NCBI GenBank assembly: GCA_027023305.1 | Contig: JALVVR010000011.1 | Coordinates: 1 to 60,202 of the forward strand | DNA: 60,202 nucleotides | Origin: Campylobacterales bacterium | GTDB taxonomy: Bacteria > Campylobacterota > Campylobacteria > Campylobacterales > QNZT01 | Direction: 5' to 3' | Part shown: positions 25,280-33,582 of the stretch, one piece after another | How the letters are laid out: every line of letters starts with the position of its first letter | Numbering within the stretch: position 1 is the first letter of the stretch | Position numbers and translations under genes: made by a program | The notes under the pieces: model-generated | Database searches by the model: none | Told to the model about the DNA's origin: nothing | The model's input: only the letters and a program-made list of their open reading frames with translations

Positions 25280-26066
25280 CTATACTCACTATCTCTTTTT
25301 TGTTTGTATCATACTTAAATACAGCTCCATTTTCTTGTGAACCGTTATATAAATTAATTTTACATTTTATCAGATTTTTTATATTAGTTTGTTTAGTTGA
25401 AGTTTTTTTTCCTTTTGGTGGTATAAAGTTTTTTATTATTGTTTGAAATCTACTTTTACAACCTTGATCATCATCACTTAAATCAAAAAGTTTACAAATA
25501 TCTTTTGAAGGTGCATATTTATAATCTTTAGCATATGAAATATTTAAATCACTTACAAAAAAATACTTTTCAAAATCATCTTTTGTAATATTTTCAATAT
25601 AAAAATCTCTTGTATCGGCTAAATACAGTTCTTTTATCTTTTTTAAATCATTTAAAGAGTTTATTTTATGTTTTTTTAAAAGCTCGTAAAAAAAAGTATC
25701 ACTTCCTAAATCATGTTTGTTTGCATAATCAATTATGATATTTTTGCACTCAGTTTTTGGACAGTTTAAAAGTTTATCTAAATCAAATCTTGTTTTTAAA
25801 GATACACATGAGAAAGTAAGTGATAATCCACTCTTTTGATCTTGAATAGGAATTTTTGTTTCATTTTCGGTTAGATAATCTACTAAATCTTTATTTTCAA
25901 GTATTTTTTTTGCATCATTTATTAGTAGCATCATTTGATTTTGTCTTTTAAGACTCATCAAATCATCTAGGGAGCTTTTAGATATAGCAACAGTTTGTAG
26001 AATAATAGCTGTGATAATAGCAATAAATCCGATAGTTACTAGAAGTACGATAGCTTTTTTTTTCAA
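25266..26066 (-). CDS. gspK: GspK-like minor pseudopilin
   Basis: The 266-residue protein starts with a short basic leader and a hydrophobic helix (KKKAIVLLVTIGFIAIITAI), as in GspK, the tip pseudopilin. The body contains the helical insertion typical of K (KNIIIDYANKHDLGSDTFFY) and four cysteines. It is the first gene of the minus-strand secretion operon and is divergent from the response regulator across 84 bases. No other minor pseudopilin (H, I, J) was found in the window. Confidence 0.75.
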   Translation of the reverse strand: MKKKAIVLLVTIGFIAIITAIILQTVAISKSSLDDLMSLKRQNQMMLLINDAKKILENKDLVDYLTENETKIPIQDQKSGLSLTFSCVSLKTRFDLDKLLNCPKTECKNIIIDYANKHDLGSDTFFYELLKKHKINSLNDLKKIKELYLADTRDFYIENITKDDFEKYFFVSDLNISYAKDYKYAPSKDICKLFDLSDDDQGCKSRFQTIIKNFIPPKGKKTSTKQTNIKNLIKCKINLYNGSQENGAVFKYDTNKKEIVSIDEFF

Positions 26067-26150
26067 TAAGTTTCCTAAATATCTTTAATTTCTTATTTTA
26101 TAGTTTTACACTTAACAAAAAATTAGCATTTTTTCTATACCATTATTCAC

Positions 26151-26810
26151 ATGAGAAAAATACTACTTTTAGAAGATGATGACCTTTTTAGCTCTACTTT
26201 GGAAGATTTTTTAAGTGAGTACAGTTTTGAAGTTGATATCGCTAGTGATGGCGAAGAAGCTTTGGAACTAAGCTTCCAAAATCTATATGATTTGTATCTT
26301 TTTGATATAAATGTTCCTAAACTTGATGGTATAGGTTTACTTCAAAGTTTAAGGGAGCAAGATGATACGATACCAACTATATTTTTAACTTCTTATAAAG
26401 ATGATGCTACTTTGAAGAGGTGTTTTAAGAGTGGTTGTGATGATTTTTTAAGAAAGCCTGTTGATATAGAGGAGCTTTTACTTAGGATTGATGCTGTTCT
26501 TAAAAGAGTTGGTGGAGTTAGAAAGAAGTTTGAACTTGGGGATAAAATTTATTATAATTTTGAGAAAAGACAAGTTTTTGATGGAGATAAACCAATATCC
26601 CTAAGCTTAAAAATCATACTTTTATTAGAGCTTTTTATTGAAAAGAACAATAAGATAGTACACTCTGATGAGATAGTTCAAAAACTATGGAGCAGTAGTG
26701 AAGAGTATAGTGAAGGTTCGATTAGGCTTTACATAAGTAAAATAAGAGAAATTGTAGGAAAAGAGAAGATTAAAAATCTTAAGAAGATTGGGTATGAGAT
26801 AAATTTATGA
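26151..26810 (+). CDS. OmpR-family response regulator
   Basis: The 219-residue protein has a receiver domain (acidic pocket LLLEDDD, phospho-acceptor Asp52 in FDINVPKLDG, FLTSY threonine region, KPVD lysine near 103) and a C-terminal winged helix (LWSSSEEYSEGSIRLYISKI). It overlaps the histidine kinase gene by 4 bases. Divergent placement from the gspK operon and the same strand as gspG suggest that it controls type II secretion genes (inference). Confidence 0.93.
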   Translation: MRKILLLEDDDLFSSTLEDFLSEYSFEVDIASDGEEALELSFQNLYDLYLFDINVPKLDGIGLLQSLREQDDTIPTIFLTSYKDDATLKRCFKSGCDDFLRKPVDIEELLLRIDAVLKRVGGVRKKFELGDKIYYNFEKRQVFDGDKPISLSLKIILLLELFIEKNNKIVHSDEIVQKLWSSSEEYSEGSIRLYISKIREIVGKEKIKNLKKIGYEINL

Positions 26811-27610
26811 ACAAAAAATACTTCCTAACTTTAAATAGTTTTATTATAGCTCTTATAATCGGTGCTATTTCTTGGTATTTTTCAAAAGATTTTATATCTA
26901 CTGCATTAGCTATTTTATTTGGAGTTGGATTTTATTTTTTGCTTAGTTACTCTTTAGTGGAGGAGGTTTTTTCTATTGAAGAGAAGTTAAAAGAAAAGAT
27001 GCAAAAGACTATGCATGAGTTAAATACTCCTGTTTCAACGATACAGATAAACTCTAAACTTTTAAGTAAAAATGTACATGAAGAAAAAAGTTTACAAAGA
27101 CTTTCAAAGATAGACAGAGCTTGTGGGGAGCTTTTAAGACTTTATGATGAGATGGAGTATTTTATACAAAAAAACATAGATAGTGTAGAGATAAAAAGTT
27201 ATGATTTAAAAGAGCTTGTAGATATAAGTGTTGGAAAGTTTGATGACATAAAAAAAGATGTGCTTATCATGATAGATATAAATCAAGTGCAGATAAAAAC
27301 TGATAAAAATGGATTTATAACTATACTAGATAACTTGATACAAAATGCCCTTAAGCACAATCAAAACATAACTAAGATAGAGATTTTTTTTAAAGATAAA
27401 ATACTTTATATAAAAGACGATGGAGAGGGGATAGATAGTGAAAATATCTGCAATGTCTTTAACAAATACTTTAGCGACCATAAGGCAAAAGGCTTTGGGC
27501 TTGGGCTATCTTTAGTAAAAGAGTTTTGTGATAAAAATAGTATAGATATAAAAATAGATAGCAGTGAGAAAGGAACTACTTTTAAACTTGGTTTATCTAA
27601 GATAATGTGA
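26807..27610 (+). CDS. Small membrane histidine kinase without an obvious sensor domain
   Basis: The 267-residue kinase has two adjacent membrane helices (about 8-23 and 31-48) with almost no periplasmic loop. A dimerisation/phospho-acceptor segment follows with His70 in KTMHELNTPVSTIQ, then an HATPase domain with N box NLIQNALKHN, G1 DDGEGID and G2 GFGLGLSL. With no extracytoplasmic domain, the signal is likely sensed in the membrane or through partner proteins, perhaps the two tiny membrane proteins encoded next. Confidence 0.92.
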   Translation: MNKKYFLTLNSFIIALIIGAISWYFSKDFISTALAILFGVGFYFLLSYSLVEEVFSIEEKLKEKMQKTMHELNTPVSTIQINSKLLSKNVHEEKSLQRLSKIDRACGELLRLYDEMEYFIQKNIDSVEIKSYDLKELVDISVGKFDDIKKDVLIMIDINQVQIKTDKNGFITILDNLIQNALKHNQNITKIEIFFKDKILYIKDDGEGIDSENICNVFNKYFSDHKAKGFGLGLSLVKEFCDKNSIDIKIDSSEKGTTFKLGLSKIM

Positions 27611-27623
27611 GTATCATGATGAT

Positions 27624-27851
27624 ATGGAAAAAGTAAAGCTTCAAATAGAGATATTAAAAATAAAACTTACTTTTTTTAGTGCACTAACGGGTGGTGTTTC
27701 ATTTTTATTTATAAATGCTGACAAACTTGAAAAGTTTTTAAGTCTATCAGCTTTATATATAATATTTAGTACAATGTATCTCTATGCTGTTATAGGAATT
27801 TTTGTAAACTTAACATATCTTAGCGATAAATACAAGGAGATAGAGAGATGA
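27624..27851 (+). CDS. Small two-helix membrane protein
   Basis: The 75-residue protein has a charged N-terminus (MEKVKLQIEILKIK), hydrophobic segments at about 16-31 and 38-65, and a basic C-terminus. It lies 13 bases after the kinase gene and overlaps the next small ORF by ATGA, so all are probably co-transcribed with gspG. No function is known to me. Position suggests a partner of the kinase or of the secretion system. Confidence 0.72.
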   Translation: MEKVKLQIEILKIKLTFFSALTGGVSFLFINADKLEKFLSLSALYIIFSTMYLYAVIGIFVNLTYLSDKYKEIER

Positions 27852-27958
27852 TTATATCAAAAGAGACAATATATCTAACTATGGGTGTATTAACTATCTT
27901 AGCATTTGTGGTTGCACAAATACTACATAAAAAAAATATACATCCACCATTTTTATAA
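27848..27958 (+). CDS. 36-residue single-span membrane peptide
   Basis: ATG 27848 overlaps the preceding stop by 4 bases (ATGA) and GAGAGATG provides translation coupling. The peptide has one predicted helix (YLTMGVLTILAFVVAQIL) and a short basic C-terminal tail (HKKNIHPPFL). It is too short for routine gene calling. Coupling to a real small gene and a clean membrane segment support it. It sits 23 bases before gspG. Confidence 0.55.
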   Translation: MIISKETIYLTMGVLTILAFVVAQILHKKNIHPPFL

Positions 27959-27981
27959 AATCAAACAAAGGAACTTAACAT

Positions 27982-28404
27982 ATGAAAAAAAGAGGTTTTT
28001 CACTTATAGAAATCATGATAGTTATCATCATACTTGGTCTTTTAGCTGGTCTAGTACTTCCTAAGCTTATGGGGCAGGCTGATAAAGCTAAAAAGAAGAT
28101 AGTTTGTCTCCAGATGCATTCACTAAAAGATAGTTTAAAAAACTTTAAGCTTGATAATGGAGTTTACCCTACTACCGAAGAAGGGCTGAATGCACTTTTG
28201 CAAAATCCAGATAGTGAAAAGTATAAAAATTACTCAAAAGGTGGTTACTTAGATGGTAAAGCACCTGTTGATCCATGGAAAAATCCTTACATATATATAA
28301 ATGAAGAGGGGAATATAGACTTTATCTCACTTGGTGCTGATGGAAAAGAGGGTGGAAGTGATGAGGCTAGTGATATAAGATTTAGTAAAGAGTGTCAGAG
28401 GTAG
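27982..28404 (+). CDS. gspG: Major pseudopilin GspG
   Basis: GspG is the main subunit of the type II secretion pseudopilus. The 140-residue precursor has the prepilin peptidase site KKRG/FSLIEIMIVIIILG with Glu+5. The GspG C-terminal region is present: NGVYPTTEEGLNALL, then APVDPWKNPYIY and FISLGADGKEGG, which includes the calcium loop. It lies away from gspC-F, on the opposite strand behind the two-component genes. The processing peptidase GspO is not in the window. Confidence 0.96.
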   Translation: MKKRGFSLIEIMIVIIILGLLAGLVLPKLMGQADKAKKKIVCLQMHSLKDSLKNFKLDNGVYPTTEEGLNALLQNPDSEKYKNYSKGGYLDGKAPVDPWKNPYIYINEEGNIDFISLGADGKEGGSDEASDIRFSKECQR

Positions 28405-28407
28405 TTG

Positions 28408-28887
28408 ATGGAGGATTTAACTAAAAAACTTTCGATGAAAAAGACATTTTTTGTTACTCAGTTGGAGAGTTTTTTTAGTTCTATCACTACTGAGTTTACT
28501 CAAAAGTTAAGCTCTTATGAGGTTGAAAACAGAGTCTTAAAACAAGAAAATAAAAAACTTAGCTACGATGTGCAAAATCTAGTGAAGATAAAAGAGAGTC
28601 TTTCAAAACAAGTTGAGAAAAAAACTTCAGAGCTAAAAGAACTTGAGAAAGAGCTTATATATGTAAAAGAGGTTTCTAGCGATGAGCAAAACTTGGAACT
28701 TATCAGAGAAAACAATAAACTAAAAACTACTCTATCTACTCAAAAAGAGGAGCTTGATAGTTTAAATCAAAAGATAAAAACTCTGCAAAACTTTGCTTCT
28801 AAGGGTGCTAATCCCTACAATCAAAGTATCTTAAATAAAAAAAACGAAGATATTGTGAGAGAAATTACACAAAATTTAAAAAAATAA
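28408..28887 (+). CDS. Coiled-coil protein of unknown function
   Basis: The 159-residue protein is almost entirely coiled coil (about 30-130, with runs such as VENRVLKQENKKLSYDVQNL). It has no signal peptide or membrane helix and ends in a short Lys-rich tail. The frame opens directly after the gspG stop with TTG, then ATG at 28408. It could be a scaffold for the pseudopilus operon or a cell-organisation protein; context alone cannot decide. recA follows with its own promoter. Confidence 0.7.
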   Translation: MEDLTKKLSMKKTFFVTQLESFFSSITTEFTQKLSSYEVENRVLKQENKKLSYDVQNLVKIKESLSKQVEKKTSELKELEKELIYVKEVSSDEQNLELIRENNKLKTTLSTQKEELDSLNQKIKTLQNFASKGANPYNQSILNKKNEDIVREITQNLKK

Positions 28888-28908
28888 TATTTCAAAATGA
28901 CATATTTC

Positions 28909-28937
28909 TTGCAAATAAAAAAATTTCGTGTTAGAAT
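28909..28937 (+). promoter_or_regulatory. recA promoter
   Basis: TTGCAA (28909-28914) and TAGAAT (28932-28937) are separated by 17 bases, followed by AAAGGA before the recA start. No LexA-type palindrome is evident between promoter and gene. Confidence 0.6.
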
Positions 28938-28961
28938 CATAAAAATTATAAAGGAATAGTG

Positions 28962-30014
28962 ATGGATGAAAACAAAAAAAAGGCTATTGACTTAGCTATA
29001 AAACAGATAGATAAAACTTTTGGAAAAGGTGCTTTGATTAGACTTGGAGATAAAGAGTTTGAGCCTATTGACTCTATCGGTACTGGTAGTTTAGGACTTG
29101 ATATAGCACTAGGAATTGGTGGTGTTCCAAAAGGAAGAGTTATAGAGATATATGGACCAGAGAGTTCTGGTAAAACTACACTTTCACTTCAAATCACAGC
29201 AGAAGCTCAAAAAAGTGGTGGAATTTGTGCATTTGTTGATGCTGAACATGCTCTTGATGTTAAGTATGCTAAAAACTTAGGTGTTGATGTAGATAATCTT
29301 TTTGTTTCTCAACCTGATTATGGGGAGCAAGCTTTGGATATAGTTGAAAGTATCGCTAGAAGTGGTGCAGTTGACTTGATAGTTGTGGATTCAGTTGCTG
29401 CTTTGACTCCAAAAAGTGAGATAGATGGAGATATGGGAGATCAACATGTTGGTCTTCAAGCAAGACTTATGAGTCAAGCACTTAGAAAGCTTACAAGTGT
29501 TGTTCATAAAATGGGAACTACTGTTATATTTATCAACCAAATTAGGATGAAAATAGGTATGATGGGATATGGTTCTCCTGAAACTACAACGGGAGGAAAT
29601 GCACTTAAGTTTTACTCATCGGTTAGGATAGATGTAAGACGGATAGCAACTCTAAAACAAGCAGAAGAGAGTATTGGAAACAGAGTAAAAGCTAAGGTTG
29701 TTAAAAACAAAGTAGCACCTCCTTTTAAACAAGCAGAGTTTGACATAATGTTTGGAGAGGGTATAAGTAAAGAGGGAGAGCTGGTTGACTATGGAGTTAA
29801 GCTTGATATCATAGACAAAAGTGGTGCTTGGTTTAGCTATGGAGATAAAAAGCTAGGACAAGGTAGAGAAAATGTAAAAGCTCTTTTAAAAGAAGATAAA
29901 GATTTATCAGTAGAAGTTGAAAACAAGATAAAAGAAGCTATGGGACTTTTAGAGGAAGCAGAAGAGAAAAAAGAAGATGAAGCTGTAAAAAAAGCAACCA
30001 AAAAGAAATCTTAA
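28962..30014 (+). CDS. recA: Recombinase RecA
   Basis: RecA polymerises on single-stranded DNA for homologous recombination and SOS signalling. The 350-residue protein has the Walker A motif [28 protein letters not shown] with loop L1 beyond it, and [19 protein letters not shown] covering loop L2. A Lys/Glu-rich C-terminal tail follows. ATG 28962 ([10 protein letters not shown]) is preferred to the in-frame GTG 28959 because of spacing from AAAGGA and the family start. eno follows after 47 bases with its own -10 box. Confidence 0.97.
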   Translation: MDENKKKAIDLAIKQIDKTFGKGALIRLGDKEFEPIDSIGTGSLGLDIALGIGGVPKGRVIEIYGPESSGKTTLSLQITAEAQKSGGICAFVDAEHALDVKYAKNLGVDVDNLFVSQPDYGEQALDIVESIARSGAVDLIVVDSVAALTPKSEIDGDMGDQHVGLQARLMSQALRKLTSVVHKMGTTVIFINQIRMKIGMMGYGSPETTTGGNALKFYSSVRIDVRRIATLKQAEESIGNRVKAKVVKNKVAPPFKQAEFDIMFGEGISKEGELVDYGVKLDIIDKSGAWFSYGDKKLGQGRENVKALLKEDKDLSVEVENKIKEAMGLLEEAEEKKEDEAVKKATKKKS

Positions 30015-30025
30015 AACTAAGATAC

Positions 30026-30031
30026 TATAAT
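30026..30031 (+). promoter_or_regulatory. Possible -10 box of eno
   Basis: TATAAT in the 47-base recA-eno gap, 30 bases before the eno ATG, with AGGAGA as ribosome-binding site. No clear -35 element is seen. Confidence 0.45.
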
Positions 30032-30061
30032 CACCATAAATGAAACTAACAGGAGAAATTT

Positions 30062-31327
30062 ATGGTTTTTATAGATGATGTATATGCTGATGAAGTTCTT
30101 GATAGTAGAGGAAATCCTACTGTAAGAGCTACTGTAACTTTGAGTGATGGTACAGTTTCTAATGCGATAGTTCCTAGTGGTGCTAGTACAGGTGAAAAAG
30201 AGGCTATAGAGCTTAGAGATGGTGATGATAGATATATGGGAAAAGGTGTACTAAAAGCCTGTGAACATATAAATACTATCATAAGTGATGAACTAATAGG
30301 TTTAAATCCTTTTAATCAAGCAGAAATTGATGCAATCATGAAAGATTTAGATGGAACTGAAAACTACTCTAAACTAGGAGCAAATGCTGTACTTGGAGTC
30401 TCTATGGCAGTTGCAAGAGCTAGTAGTGAGAGTTTAGGAATGCCACTTTATAGATACTTAGGTGGGGCAAATGCTATGACTCTTCCAACTCCTATGTTTA
30501 ACATCATAAATGGTGGAAGTCATGCTAACAATAGTGTTGATTTTCAAGAGTATATGATTATGCCTATTAATTTTGATGACTTTGATGATGCCCTAAGAGC
30601 TGCATCAGAGGTTTATCACAATCTCAAAAAAATTATAGCTGATATGGGTGAGAGTACAGCTCTTGGTGATGAGGGTGGATTTGCTCCAAATCTTAAAAAC
30701 AACGAAGAGCCAATCCAAGTTATCATGCAAGCTATAGAAAAAGCTGGCTACAAAGCTGGTGATGATATTGCTATAGCCCTTGATGTTGCAAGTAGTGAGC
30801 TTTATAGTGATGGAAAATACAAACTAGAGAGTGAAGGAAGAGAGATAACAAGTGAAGAGTTAGTAACTTACTATGAAGATTTATGTTCAAAATACCCTAT
30901 CGTTTCTATCGAAGATGGTCTTGATGAAAATGACTGGGATGGATGGAAGATTTTGACTGAAAGACTTGCAGATAAAATTCAACTAGTAGGGGATGACCTT
31001 TTTGTTACAAATGAAAAGATTTTAAGAGAAGGTATAGAAAAAGGAGTTGCAAACTCAATCCTTATCAAACCTAATCAAATAGGAACTGTAAGTGAAACTA
31101 TGACAACTGTAAGACTTGCTCAAAGAAATGGTTATACTTGTGTTATGAGTCATAGAAGTGGAGAGAGTGAAGATGCTTTTATCGCTGATTTTGCAGTTGC
31201 GATAAATACTGGTCAAATAAAAACAGGTTCTACTGCTAGAGGTGAGAGAACTGCAAAATACAACAGACTTTTAGAAATCAACAGAGAATTAGGACTTGCT
31301 GAGTACCTTGGTCGTGAGCTTTTTTAA
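30062..31327 (+). CDS. eno: Enolase
   Basis: Enolase interconverts 2-phosphoglycerate and phosphoenolpyruvate. The 421-residue protein has [14 protein letters not shown], the [15 protein letters not shown] loop, metal ligands in [14 protein letters not shown] and [10 protein letters not shown], the catalytic region [14 protein letters not shown], and [11 protein letters not shown]. The recA-eno-small coiled-coil gene order is common in Campylobacterota. Confidence 0.97.
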   Translation: MVFIDDVYADEVLDSRGNPTVRATVTLSDGTVSNAIVPSGASTGEKEAIELRDGDDRYMGKGVLKACEHINTIISDELIGLNPFNQAEIDAIMKDLDGTENYSKLGANAVLGVSMAVARASSESLGMPLYRYLGGANAMTLPTPMFNIINGGSHANNSVDFQEYMIMPINFDDFDDALRAASEVYHNLKKIIADMGESTALGDEGGFAPNLKNNEEPIQVIMQAIEKAGYKAGDDIAIALDVASSELYSDGKYKLESEGREITSEELVTYYEDLCSKYPIVSIEDGLDENDWDGWKILTERLADKIQLVGDDLFVTNEKILREGIEKGVANSILIKPNQIGTVSETMTTVRLAQRNGYTCVMSHRSGESEDAFIADFAVAINTGQIKTGSTARGERTAKYNRLLEINRELGLAEYLGRELF

Positions 31328-31332
31328 CCATC

Positions 31333-31602
31333 ATGAGAAAAGAAGAGTTTATGGAAAGTGGAGAGAGAAAATTTATCTTCACTCTTCCATATAAACTTTT
31401 AGTTGTTGTCTTAGTTATATTCTTTGCTTTTTATGTGGGTAGTGTTTTGTTTGGGACTAGGTCATTGACAGAACTTTTAAAACTTTCTAAGGAAGAAAAA
31501 AATCTTAAATTAGATATAAAAAAATCAAAAAATGAAAATCAAAAACTACAAAAAAAACTTTTTGAATATGAAGTTTTAGTACCAGACGAAAACTCTAACT
31601 AA
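31333..31602 (+). CDS. FtsB/DivIC-like septum protein
   Basis: The 89-residue protein has one membrane helix (about 20-40, LPYKLLVVVLVIFFAFYVGS) followed by a coiled coil (KEEKNLKLDIKKSKNENQKL), the bitopic FtsB/DivIC topology used in divisome assembly. An in-frame ATG at 31351 with AGAAGAG upstream may be the true start. It follows eno by 5 bases, as in Campylobacter, and its stop overlaps the convergent antiporter stop by 4 bases. Function is inferred from topology and order. Confidence 0.7.
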   Translation: MRKEEFMESGERKFIFTLPYKLLVVVLVIFFAFYVGSVLFGTRSLTELLKLSKEEKNLKLDIKKSKNENQKLQKKLFEYEVLVPDENSN

Positions 31603-32753
31603 ACTTTTTTACCAACTTTCATGATAACAAACATACTTACTATAACTTCAAACAAACTAGCAAGTATCAATACATAATAATTTTTCTCATCTATTGTATG
31701 ACTACTATAAGCTAGGGTTGCTATCGCTATAAGAAGTGTAAGGGGTTGAGAGTGAGCTAGAGAAAACAAAAGCCTCTCTTTTAAAGAGATAATCTTATAA
31801 AAAACAGATGAAGCTACTAGCCTTACAACTATCATGATAGCTGTGACAAAAATCGCTTTTAAAACTAGATTTATATCTTTTAACTGTTCAAGATTAAAAG
31901 TAGAGCCTACATGAATAAAAAATATAGGTATCAAAAATCCAAATCCAAATATACCCAACTTATGAGGTAACTCCTCTTTATGCTCAAAAAATGTAGCAAT
32001 AAAAATTCCAGCTACAAATGCACCAAATGCAACTTCAAGATGAAGAAGATACATCATAGCCACCATAAAGAAAAACAAAGACATAGATGTTCTTATATCC
32101 TTTTCATCTTTATCCCCATACTTTGGGACTAAAAATCTTTTCCACTCAGGATGCCACCAAAAAACAATCTTAAAAAGTTTAAAAAAGAGTAAAATAACAA
32201 ATATAAAACCTATGAGCAAACCTATCGACTCAAACATTTTTTTACTTACTCCATGTTCCAAAAGTGCTGCAGTTATAGTAAGTAAAACTATACTTAAAAG
32301 CTCTCCTAACACTCCTATATTCATAGCTAAGTTTAGCCACTTTTTATCTTTTCCAAACTCTTTGAAAAGCGACATAATAAGCCCTACCGAAATAAGAGAG
32401 AACATAAAGATAAATATATTTGAAAAGTTAAAAGTAACAACAAATAAAAAAGAAACTAGATAAACGATAGCTAGATAAAGAAGCCCTTTTTTAAAGACTT
32501 TTCCATCTAGTTTTAACAAAATATTTAGATTTACCTCAGTTCCAGCTAAAAACATAAGATAATAAAATCCAATCTCTGCTATAACATAAAAGTAGTGATT
32601 TTCATAGTTTAAAAGTGAAAAATACCCTCCAATAGCTCCTAAAAGTATCTCGATAGGTGCAGTCGGTAGTCTTAAAAATGACGATATATAGGGAGAAGTA
32701 AAAACTATAACTGATAATGTTAGGATTATTACGATATGCTCATTACCCATCAC
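31599..32753 (-). CDS. Cation:proton antiporter (CPA2 family)
   Basis: The 384-residue membrane protein has about twelve hydrophobic segments of the Na+/H+ exchanger fold, with LPTAPIEILLGAIGGYFSLL near the N-terminus and MFLAGTEVNLNIL in the fourth or fifth segment. VAFGAFVAGIFIATFF carries the unwound-helix region. There is no C-terminal TrkA-N domain, unlike KefB/KefC. It overlaps the bioB end by 11 bases, so the two are transcribed together though functionally unrelated. Ion specificity cannot be read from sequence. Confidence 0.88.
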   Translation of the reverse strand: MMGNEHIVIILTLSVIVFTSPYISSFLRLPTAPIEILLGAIGGYFSLLNYENHYFYVIAEIGFYYLMFLAGTEVNLNILLKLDGKVFKKGLLYLAIVYLVSFLFVVTFNFSNIFIFMFSLISVGLIMSLFKEFGKDKKWLNLAMNIGVLGELLSIVLLTITAALLEHGVSKKMFESIGLLIGFIFVILLFFKLFKIVFWWHPEWKRFLVPKYGDKDEKDIRTSMSLFFFMVAMMYLLHLEVAFGAFVAGIFIATFFEHKEELPHKLGIFGFGFLIPIFFIHVGSTFNLEQLKDINLVLKAIFVTAIMIVVRLVASSVFYKIISLKERLLFSLAHSQPLTLLIAIATLAYSSHTIDEKNYYVLILASLFEVIVSMFVIMKVGKKV

Positions 32754-33582
32754 AACTCTTAGCTATCTTATAACCTAAAGATTCTATGGCTTTTATATCT
32801 TTATCCTTTTCTTCACCTTTAGTAGTTAGATAATCCCCTATTACGATAGAGTTTGCTCCACTTTCAAAGACTTCTACTAAATTGTCGAATATTAGCTCTC
32901 TTCCACCTGCTATCATGATGTGAGAGTTAGGCAAAGATTCTCGTATTTGAGCTACTATCTCTTTAGCCTCTGTTTTTGAGATAGTGTTTTTCTTTAGTGG
33001 AAGTGCTGAGTTTGGTACAAAAAAGTTTATAGCTATGCTAGCTGGAGATAGTGAACCCAAAGAAGAGATAAGACTCTCTCTATCTGCCCTACTCTCTCCC
33101 ATCCCAAAAATTCCACCAGAACAAAGTTTTAAACCAGCCTTTTTAACAGCAAAACAAGTTTCATATCTATCTTTCCAAGCATGAGTCGTACAAATAGTTT
33201 TATAGTAATTCTCAGAGCTTTCCAAGTTATGATTATAACTTCCAAGTCCTGATTTTTTTAACTCTAACAAGTCCTCATACTTTGCTATTCCATTACAACC
33301 TATATAGTTTAACCCTATATCATGAGAGTTTAACTCTTGCAAAGCTTTTAACATATACTCTTTTCGTTTTTTATCTAGTCCTACTCCAGAAGTTACAAGA
33401 CAAAATCCTATCGCTTTAGAAGCTCGAGCTAGTTTAGCCTCATTTACAACTATTTGTATATCTTTAAAATTATATCTTTGTATATCAGTTTTATACTTTG
33501 AACTTTGAGTACAAAATGCACAATCCTCTTTACAACTTCCACTAAGTATGTTTGAGATTGCACAGAGGTAGATTTTATTCAC
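32743..33582 (-). CDS. bioB: Biotin synthase
   Basis: BioB is a radical-SAM enzyme that inserts sulfur into dethiobiotin. The 279-residue protein has the 4Fe-4S motif CKEDCAFC (C17, C21, C24), the SGVGLDKKRKEYM region, YNHNLESSENYY and CSGGIFGMGESRADR, all typical of BioB, and IAGGREL with the arginine that ligates the 2Fe-2S cluster. At 279 residues it is the short Campylobacterota form. Its start touches the topA stop. No other biotin gene is in the window. Confidence 0.93.
   Translation of the reverse strand: MNKIYLCAISNILSGSCKEDCAFCTQSSKYKTDIQRYNFKDIQIVVNEAKLARASKAIGFCLVTSGVGLDKKRKEYMLKALQELNSHDIGLNYIGCNGIAKYEDLLELKKSGLGSYNHNLESSENYYKTICTTHAWKDRYETCFAVKKAGLKLCSGGIFGMGESRADRESLISSLGSLSPASIAINFFVPNSALPLKKNTISKTEAKEIVAQIRESLPNSHIMIAGGRELIFDNLVEVFESGANSIVIGDYLTTKGEEKDKDIKAIESLGYKIAKSCDG

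Noticed and set aside
17955..28404. Type IV pilus rather than type II secretion
   Set aside because: The secretin is followed by C/L/M/N-like genes with a PDZ-type GspC, and GspG has the secretion-type C-terminal region; no PilM/N/O/P/Q or PilT was found.
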